The notes under the pieces were generated by a model, which did no database searches, had not been told where the DNA came from, and worked only from the letters and a program-made list of their open reading frames with translations. The position numbers were made by a program, and so were the translations under genes. Below are positions 57,440 through 64,000 of a DNA stretch of 64,000 nt, piece after piece; position 1 is the stretch's first letter, and every line of letters begins with the position of its first letter. Source of the stretch: Gambelia wislizenii (taxonomy: Eukaryota; Chordata; Lepidosauria; Squamata; Crotaphytidae); NCBI GenBank assembly GCA_030847615.1, contig JAUMIR010000001.1:162971001-163035000 (forward strand), in the 5' to 3' direction.

Positions 57440-58060
57440 AAAAACAATCATTGTATTTCTTACCTACCTTTCTCCAAGGCTTGAGGCAGGATACAATATG
57501 AATTAAAGTACCCTCTCTCTGGCTTTTCTTCGCAAACGAAGATTCAGGAAGGACTCATCCCGCGCTTTCTGCAAGCACGCTGATGACAAAAAAGGACAAT
57601 CCAAGATAAACAAGTCCGGTTGCAGAAAGCACAGCAGAAGGTCTCCTTGGGTGATATTTCCAGGTTGTGATTCTTTCTGTGTTGTTCGGTGTGAGCTCTC
57701 AAATAAGGCTGCAGCATTGGGGATAGTGCGTCTCCATGCCTCCCGATGTGAGGCCAGGGCGGACCATTGTTGGTGATCAATTTGGCCGAGCCTGAGATGT
57801 TGTTTCAGGGAGTCCTCGTATCACTTTTTTGGAGCACCCCTCTTAAACTGACCCGTGGCGAGTTCACCGTAGAGTACTATTTTTGGAAGGCGATGGTCCA
57901 CCATCCTAGAATACAACATATAACAAAAGCATAAAATCATTTAAACACATAGGTTAAAACACATAGGATTAAAACAAATATTACATTAAATGCATCCATA
58001 AATTAAAATACTAATTTAAAATTCATAGTTTAAAATCAACTAGGTAGGCCTGCCGGAAGA
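57440..58060 (-). repeat. LINE/SINE 3' tail split by an RTE fragment
   Basis: CTACCTTTCTCCAAGGCTTG (about 57463) and then, past 57915, AACATATAACAAAAGCATAA read as one reversed LINE-type 3' tail with the block 57494-57915 inserted. ATACAATAT (57489) and ATACAACAT (57911) could be the remains of a target duplication. Confidence 0.45.
57494..57915 (-). mobile_element. RTE-like LINE, C-terminal coding fragment
   Basis: On the minus strand a frame beginning near 57905 encodes HRLPKIVLYGELATGQ, then RGAPKK, a stop, a block with HQQWSALASHREAW, and in another frame (57544-57780) a Cys/His end: FCCAFCNRTCLSWIVLFCHQ. This is the C-terminal tail with a zinc-finger-like CxxC..H motif found in a group of vertebrate endonuclease-RT LINEs. 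Frameshifts and stops make it inactive. Confidence 0.7.
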
Positions 58061-58089
58061 GATAGGCAGGCCTTTGACTAATTTCACTC

Positions 58090-58315
58090 ATATACCGTAG
58101 TATTCAAAAAGGTATACTTCTGTTTTTATTTTGTATGTTTTTCATCATGCTTTAAATGTGGTATAAAACTGTTTTTAACTATGTGCTGTGTTTTAAATAG
58201 TATTGATGATTAATTGTTTTTATAACTTTTGTAATAGTATGTTTTTAGCTAAATTGTTATTTTGTAAGTTGCCTTGGGTCCCCTGGCAGGAGAAAGGTGG
58301 GGCTTAAAATGAATG
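58090..58315 (+). repeat. L2/CR1-type LINE 3' tail
   Basis: A T-rich stretch (TGTATAAAACTG-like; TTGTTTTTATAACTTTTG) followed by AAGTTGCCTTGGGTCCCC and GGAGAAAGGTGGGGCTTAAA then ATGAATGAATAG. This is the standard 3' end of squamate L2/CR1 LINEs. Confidence 0.7.
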
Positions 58316-58409
58316 AATAGTGTGAAATGGCCTCCAGAGGGTGATGGGTGGTGGAAAAGAAAAGTGTTGGATTCAAGATATCTGCCAGGTATGTGTTCTG
58401 TAAAAAATA

Positions 58410-58639
58410 TAGTTGTCCTTTAGTATTTGCTGGGGTTTGGTTTCAGGACCTCCAATGGATACCAAAATCCGTGAATACTCAAGTCCCATTATATGCAATG
58501 GCATAGCAAAATGGTGTCCCTTATATAAGATGGCAAAATCAAGGTTTGCTTTTTGGATTATTATTTTTTAAAGAATATTTTCAAGCCATGAATACTTAAA
58601 TCCATGGATACCAAATCCGTGCATATGGACGGACAACTG
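58410..58639. mobile_element. pogo/Tigger-like MITE, 230 bp
   Basis: TAGTTGTCCTTTAGTATTTG at the left and GGACGGACAACTG at the right are inverted; TA copies flank it (58408-58409 and 58640-58641), the Tc1/mariner superfamily target. The interior (GGATACCAAAATCCGTGAAT; TGCTTTTTGGATTATTATTT; CATGGATACCAAATCCGTGC) matches the Tigger/MER2 style known from amniotes. Confidence 0.85.
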
Positions 58640-58641
58640 TA

Positions 58642-60555
58642 TATGCATGCTCTGTAAAAAAAGGGGGGGTGACAATTCCATGGGACGGTATTGGAATTGT
58701 TTGCCTCAGAGGCTGCATGTGGCCTTGGGGGTGGGGTTCTAATGCTATTCTTGAAACTTCCATTCAGCTGCCCAAAAGCATACAGCAGTCCCCTCAAAAT
58801 CACTTTCTGGTCAAAAAGCACACTCACTTCAACTGTAAACATGTTTTAAATGAGTTTTAAAGACTGTTCCATGATGGGGGAGGCTCCAGCACAATGCAAC
58901 ATTGCTTCCAGTCACTTAAAAGACAGGCACGGTGTCAGAATGAAACTCTCTGGAGATCCAGAGGTGGCCAGAATTAGGTGGTGCAGCCTTTAGGCTCTGG
59001 AACACGTCCACTCCATGTCATAGAACCTTACTTTGCAGGATGCAAATTGCAATTAGACATTTGGGGAAGTGTAAGGGAGAGAGGTATGTTATGTTTCAAA
59101 TGCCAGGTTTCAAACTCAGGAACATACCCATTTTATATGCACTGATAAGGAACATATCAACGTTATATTCAGGCTGGATTTTATTCCTTCTGTCAGGCTG
59201 TTTCCTGTAAATCCTTGCTTATTTGTAGCAGCCCCAGTGATTATGGTTTCGCTGCCCTTTTATTCTTGAATCTCTTCTTTGTCGTATGTCTTGACTTTGC
59301 ATCATTCTGCACTTTATTCCCAGTGCTCCAGTGCAGGGTTAACCAATTATTAGACAGAATGAGACAATTGCCTTAAGAGACGAATATTGGAGGAAGTTGC
59401 AATAGCCTCCTGACTCCTTCTGCAGGGATTGATTTATTTATATTAGATTTATATCCCGCCTTTCTCCCAAGATGGGATTCAAGATGGCTGTTCCTTAATT
59501 GCTCCTTTCCCTTAGTGGGTGGGCAGAACTATGTATGTCACACAACTCATCCTGGAACCCCTAAATTAACCTGGTGCCTCAGATATAGTTGAAACCACTT
59601 TGTAATTGCCAGTGTTGATGATTCAGCTGTCAGTCCAGATGGCATGAAATGATGTCATGCTTGTTATCTTGCTGATTGATTCAGGCAGCAAAATTGCTTG
59701 GGCCAGTCCCCTATGGCTAATTTACTTTGCCTATTCAAGTACAGCTTTGGCAACAGTTCCAAAACTATGTAATGCAACATACAGTACCTCTGTGCCACTT
59801 GCAATTCAATAGTGAAAAATGAATTAATTACATACTTCTCTGCGACTAAATCCTCCACTTTAAAGTAGTCTGACATAGTGATCAGTTGCCAACATCCTCA
59901 GCCAGCATGGAAAATTTATAGTGTGATGGGGATTTATAGTCCAATAATGTCCATTGAAGACCCAAGGTTGGGAACTAGCATGATAGGTAATGAACTGATT
60001 TCTTTGGTCTGCCTTGAATCTCTTGCCAATCAATTTCATACAGTGACCCTGAATTCTAGTATTACAAGCAAGGAAAGACAAACTATCTACTTTCCCTACA
60101 CCATAAACATACCATTACTGTATACGCCAGGGTACAGGCAGTTATGTCATATCATCCTCTCAAATTTATTTATCTATCTAATTAGTTGCTTTACAACCCA
60201 TCATAGCTCTTAAGCTCAAAGCAGTTACCAGCATGTTTGAAACATAAAAAGTATATCAAAAGGAACAAAAAACTAAACTAACCTCACAAATATTCCTGAA
60301 CGTGCATAGCATATACCGGTACTTGGCAATGAGGCCTAAAAGCCTTAATGTTCAGTTGCCTGTGAAAAGTAAAGTTGATAGAACACGTTCCCAAGGACAC
60401 ATAACCACAGAAGAGTCACCACAGCACAATGAAAAAGGGACATAAATAAAAAAAGTCAAACAAGGTTTTAAAAAGGAGAAACATTGAAATGTTGGCTAGC
60501 ATTTTTAAAGAGCTGCCAATGACCATGACACCTAGTAAGGATTATTAGCACACCT
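58642..60555. other. No gene seen; one reversed LINE/SINE tail at 59440
   Basis: At 59432-59495 TTGATTTATTTATATTAGAT and TATCCCGCCTTTCTCCCAAG form a reversed CR1/L2-type tail; a similar ATTTATTTATCTATCT trace lies at 60160. The rest is unassigned. Confidence 0.45.
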
Positions 60556-60825
60556 GAAAATTCCAGAACATTAGAACAGAATCAGAGTTGAAAGAGATCA
60601 CAAGGGCCATCTAGTCCAACCCCCTCCCATGCAGGAATACCCAATCAAAGCACTCCTGACAGATGGCCATCCAGCCTCTGTTTAAAAACCTCCAAAGAAG
60701 GAGACTCCACCACACTCCAAAGCAGTGCATTCCACTGCTGAACAGCTCTTACTATCAGGAAGTTTTTCCTAATGTTTAGGTGGAATCTCTTTTCCTGTTG
60801 TTTGATTCCATTGCTCTGTGTCCTA

Positions 60826-61156
60826 TGAGATTTTCACACGTCGAAAATATTGCCTCCAGAAACCGGGACAGAAATATTTCTGTCCCGGAAGCAGCGCCGC
60901 GGTTCGCACGCTCACCTCCCTCTTCCGTTTTTCCGTCGTCCTCGCTTTGGGTTTTTCCCTCCCTCTTCTGGAATATTTTACTAACGGGAGTTTGCCGTTA
61001 ATAAAATATTCCGGAAGAGAGAGGAAAAAACCCAAAGCGAGGACGACGGAAAAACGGAAGAGGGAGGTGAGCGTGCGAACCGCGGCGCTGCTTCCGGGAC
61101 AGAAATATTTCTGTCCCGGTTTCTGGAGGCAATATTTTCGGCGTGTGAAAATCTCC
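60826..61156. mobile_element. Near-perfect 331-bp palindrome, CTTTATCAG family, in CR1
   Basis: The ends GAGATTTTCACACG and CGTGTGAAAATCTCC, with CTA on both sides (60823-60825 and 61157-61159). The arms of about 155 bp differ at only about six positions by my reading and meet at a TTACTAACGGG / TGCCGTTAATAA centre. Each arm itself contains a perfect 26-bp palindrome (60863-60888 and 61094-61119), so hairpins lie inside the hairpin. The 128- and 151-residue frames on both strands are symmetry products. Confidence 0.95.
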
Positions 61157-61315
61157 CTAGTCTCTGGAGCAGCAGAAAACAAGCTTGCTCCATCCTCAGT
61201 ATGACATCCCTTTAAATATTTAAACATGGCTATCATATCACCTCTTAACCTTCTCTTTTCCAGGCTAAATATACCCAACTCCCTAAGCCACTACTCATAG
61301 TGTATGGCTTCCAGA

Positions 61316-61531
61316 CAGGGCCAGTTTAAGGCACTAGAGGCATCAGCATCCCATCATTGTGGGGACTCCCATAGTAACCTTCCTCCTGCAAAAACATTAT
61401 TAGTAATAATCTGAATATCCTGTACTGTGAATAGATTAGGTTGAGTTAGATTACATTAACCTGAGATAAACATATGGGGCCCCCAAAATAAAGCATTGCA
61501 GGAGGCCCCAAAATTCCTTAAACCAGTCCTG
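61316..61531. mobile_element. hAT-type MITE with perfect 8-bp target duplication, 216 bp
   Basis: CAGGGCCAGTTTAAGG at the left and CCTTAAACCAGTCCTG at the right are inverted. CTTCCAGA flanks both sides (61308-61315 and 61532-61539), an exact 8-bp duplication diagnostic of hAT elements. It sits in CR1 sequence that continues on both sides. Confidence 0.95.
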
Positions 61532-61640
61532 CTTCCAGACCTCCCACCATTTTGGTTGCCCTCTTCTGGACACGTTCCAGCTTGTCAATATCCTTCTTGA
61601 ATTGTGGTGCCCAGAACTGGATGCACATTTCCTGGTAACA

Positions 61641-61755
61641 TCTGACCAAAGCGGAATAGAGTGGCACTATTATTTCCCTTGACCTAGACATTATACTCCT
61701 ATTGAAATCTAGATCAAGGGGAGTAATAGTGCCACTCTATTCTGCTTTGGTCAGA
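61641..61755. repeat. Inverted repeat created by CR1 5' inversion
   Basis: 61641-61688 and 61708-61755 are inverted copies with about a 19-bp spacer. The pairing continues outward with more mismatches. Both arms are the CR1 TCTGCTTTGGTCAGA region. Confidence 0.88.
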
Positions 61756-61800
61756 CCTCACCTGGAATACTGTGTATTTTATGGAACTCTTGAAGTACAA

Positions 61801-62513
61801 ATTCTATACTTCAGCGATGTGCAGACTTCCAGTGTGAATGATCTGTTTTGCTTTTTGCTAGAAACATGAGGTGCAAAAATTGGTTCAAAATGGTGGTTTG
61901 CTAGAAAGGGTTCTAAAATTAAAATCCCTCTGAGTGTATGCTCAGCTCACAGGTTTTTGTTGCTGTTATTGTTGATTGCTCAAGCTGTTGTTTTTGTGAT
62001 GGTCCAGACACACACAACAAAGTCCATACCTGTTTTTCACACCAAGCTTTCTTCTATCTAAGCAATCGCATTTAGTGGGAGACTTTTTGCTATCTCTGTT
62101 GTTGAACAATTTAGAGTCAGTAACTCTAGTGATCTACCTGCAGAGGTCTCACTGGAGATTCTGATCCACCTGCTTCCCACGCACCTACTTCCCAAATTAG
62201 AAGGTGTCTGTGTTAGTCTTAATTTTTTCTTATATCTGAATGAAAATTCTGCCTAAAAAGTGAAACAGAGAAAAGGCAAATAATATTGAGGTGGATATTC
62301 TCTGATAAAGAACATCTGAAAAAAGAACCTTCTCATAATTTTTCTCTGAAAGTTTTCTCCTGAGAAATTTCAATTCCACTAATACAGGTCAATATTATAC
62401 AACAAAATCCAAAATTCACAAAATGGAACCGAAATGCACAAAATACATCATGCAAGCTTTCAAAGCTCTACTGGCTTCTTCATCAGGCAAATGATGTTTT
62501 TAACTATAGAAAT
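61801..62513. other. No gene seen
   Basis: A GCAAGCTTTCAAAGCTCTAC / TTCTTCATCAGGCAAATGATG motif at about 62449-62494 belongs to a dispersed vertebrate repeat that I cannot name. Otherwise AT-rich. Confidence 0.4.
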
Positions 62514-62516
62514 ACT

Positions 62517-63484
62517 GGGCTGGTTTACACGGTAGGTTTTATTGCATTAAGTTGTGCTTTAGCGCTTTCCCACATCAGTGGTGGGTAGTTTACATGGTAT
62601 ATGTTTACACAGCTATATTTTGTGGCTCTTTGATTTTTTTCCGCTTTGAGGTTCACACAGCCAAAAGTGCTGGGGGCATGGCCAAGGATTGGAGAGGGAA
62701 AGGAATGCCATAGGAATGTCTGCCCTGGCCCGAACTCCGTGCTGAAGAGCTTAGAGGCAGTCCCCCTCCCCCACCACAAATCAAACGGAAGGTTTTCCTC
62801 CTTGCTTAACAGCATTTTCTCCCAAATAGAGGAAAGCCAGAGAGAGAGAGAGGGAAAATAACAGCTTAGAGGCAGTCCCCCTCCCCCCCACTCCCTTCCC
62901 ACAAATCAAACAGAAGGTTTTCCCTCCTTGCTTAACAGCATTTTCTGCCAAATAGAGGAAAGCCAGAGAGAGGGGGGGGAAATAGCAGTGCAGCTCTGAT
63001 ATAGCCCTTCATGAAATGGTTCCTCTCCCTCCCCCAAGCACAGCATCACAGCTGGCGAGACGAGCTTTGCATACTTGCAAAACAGCAGAGAGGATGAAAA
63101 GGAATGCTCCCTGGGTGAAAATTGTTGGGAATCCTTTTTGTTTGCAAACTGGCTTGCAAAATAGCAGAGAGGATTTTTCAAAGTTTCCTCTAATCGCTAC
63201 TGTCTTTCCCTCCCTCCCTGCCCCTCTTTTAAGCCCACCCCTGCATCATCAACCAATCACAATGCATCTCTGCTGTATCCCTTAGCGGAATGGTTGTTTA
63301 CACTGCCAATAATGCGCTACATTGCAAATATACCTGCAAAAGTAGCGACGTCCCTTGCCACGCTATATTTGGGTGTTTTACGTTCCCCCCTTCTGAATGA
63401 GGCGATGCTGTGCTGCAATCCGTGGGAACTATGAGCTATCTTAGCGGTATATTTAGAGGAATATTTGCCCGTGTAAACGACCCC
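62517..63484. mobile_element. TTTACAC-family DNA transposon, 968 bp
   Basis: GGGCTGGTTTACACGG at the left and CCGTGTAAACGACCCC at the right (offset by one base) are inverted, with perfect ACT target copies (62514-62516 and 63485-63487). An inverted ATTGG motif (AACCAATCACA) lies at 63251-63261. Interior terminal-like blocks recur (AGTTTACATGGTATATG at 62587; TTTACACTGCCAATAATGCG at 63298). It holds a tandem duplication (listed separately) and no transposase. Confidence 0.88.
62751..62988. repeat. Tandem duplication, about 115-120 bp, two copies
   Basis: TTAGAGGCAGTCCCCCTCCC starts copies at 62751 and 62866. Both continue with ACAAATCAAAC(G/A)GAAGG, TTGCTTAACAGCATTTTCT and AATAGAGGAAAGCCAGAGAG. 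Confidence 0.92.
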
Positions 63485-63487
63485 ACT

Positions 63488-64000
63488 GAGCCTCCAATGC
63501 ATTTACTCAAGAATAAGTCTACTTAGTACAATGGGACTTTTGAATAAACTTGGGTAGTGTTGCACAGATAGGGGATCCAAGGCCCTGGTGCTTATAGAAG
63601 GAAGGACTTATTTCTTGAATGAAAGGGTATTAAAATTTAACTACCAAACTGATTGTGATAACTTTCCTCCTAGCTGACTGAAGTAAACCTTCTCCCCATA
63701 GCTGTCTATGATCAGTCCCATTATTGCAGGATAAAATATTGTTCATCCTATATCAGAAGGCAACCTTCTGTAATATATTGGGGTAGAGAGGAGGAACAAT
63801 TTTCATTCCATTCATGAAATATTTGTTTAGCATTATTGATAATGCAATTAATGATCTAAGCTAATTTCTAAAATTACAAAGGTAAATTTGTGATATGTGC
63901 ATGTAATTATTTAATTTATATGTGTTTTCTTTTCTCAGTTCAGCTGAAAGTATTATATAATTAATGCTATTTTGAGAGAAAATGACTGTTAAATTGCTGA
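63488..64000. other. AT-rich stretch without a recognisable gene
   Basis: No structure that I can support up to the window edge. Confidence 0.4.

Larger units (their letters stand above)
60560..61800 (-). mobile_element. CR1 LINE, 3' part, with inverted 5' end and two nested insertions
   Basis: On the plus strand the reversed CR1 order is clear: GGGCCATCTAGTCCAACCCC, GGAGACTCCACCACACTCC, TCAGGAAGTTTTTCC, CTTGCTCCATCCTCAGTATG, CACCTCTTAACCTTC, ACACGTTCCAGCTTGTCAAT, GAATTGTGGTGCCCAGAACT and GACCAAAGCGGAATAGAGTGG. This is the end of ORF2 and the 3' region. The palindrome at 60826-61156 and the hAT element at 61316-61531 interrupt it. From about 61708 the same CR1 region runs in the opposite direction, a 5' inversion as produced by twin priming. 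Confidence 0.92.

Noticed and set aside
60818..61278. Frames of 128 and 151 residues on opposite strands with nearly identical sequence
   Set aside because: They are the two readings of one palindrome inside a CR1 copy and do not indicate a duplicated gene.
1..64000. CRISPR array or bacterial operon
   Set aside because: No regularly spaced direct repeats with unique spacers and no clustered same-strand genes; the content is typical vertebrate repeat DNA.

Overview
The window looks like non-coding, repeat-dense nuclear DNA of a squamate reptile, most likely a lizard. I infer this from the repeat mix: CR1-, L2- and RTE/BovB-type LINE fragments, tRNA-derived and 5S rRNA-derived SINEs that share one 3' body, a chromodomain Ty3/gypsy element, a Helitron and many non-autonomous DNA transposons, in AT-rich sequence with no operons or bacterial signals. 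I see no convincing host protein-coding exon, no functional tRNA/rRNA gene and no CRISPR array. Nearly all short open frames are chance frames or parts of mobile elements. The window is probably intergenic or intronic.

Layout. 1-12 kb: short DNA transposons (2105-2629, plus elements at 1343, 3584, 6869, 8210, 9513 and 10773), a tRNA SINE (5415), an LTR-like piece (7925-8760) and an L2-type LINE 3' end (8769-9430). 12-22 kb: microsatellites, an RTE/BovB fragment (12945), a minisatellite-bearing transposon (14438-15410), a 321-bp palindrome (17521), a CR1 fragment (18020) and a pogo/Tigger-like element (19116). 22.4-26.4 kb: one Ty3/gypsy chromovirus on the minus strand with both LTRs, pol broken by frameshifts, and gag plus the protease active site lost. 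26.6-27.6 kb: a 991-bp transposon with a GC-rich interior. 30-41 kb: more transposons, a tRNA SINE (37060), an L2-type reverse transcriptase fragment (38640-40330), a 5S-derived SINE (41166) and a Helitron (41511). 43-58 kb: a 1.5-kb transposon with a 146-bp tandem repeat, a LINE C-terminal fragment, a solo LTR nested in a transposon, an L2 split by a transposon, and a hAT-like element split by a transposon. 57-64 kb: an RTE C-terminal fragment, a pogo/Tigger-like element, a CR1 with an inverted 5' end that took two later insertions, and a 968-bp transposon.

The most striking content is two families of non-autonomous DNA transposons with 3-bp target duplications. The CTTTATCAG family has ends close to GGACTTTATCAGAC or GGAGATTTTCACACG. 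It includes six near-perfect full-length palindromes of about 320-340 bp. The TTTACAC family has ends close to GGGNNNGTTTACAC and very variable interiors (GC-rich blocks, minisatellites, duplications), with an inverted subterminal ATTGG motif. By my coordinates they cover roughly a quarter of the window, yet no transposase is present. The 3-bp duplications fit PIF/Harbinger-type mobilisation; this is an inference. Element boundaries come from reading inverted ends and target duplications by eye.
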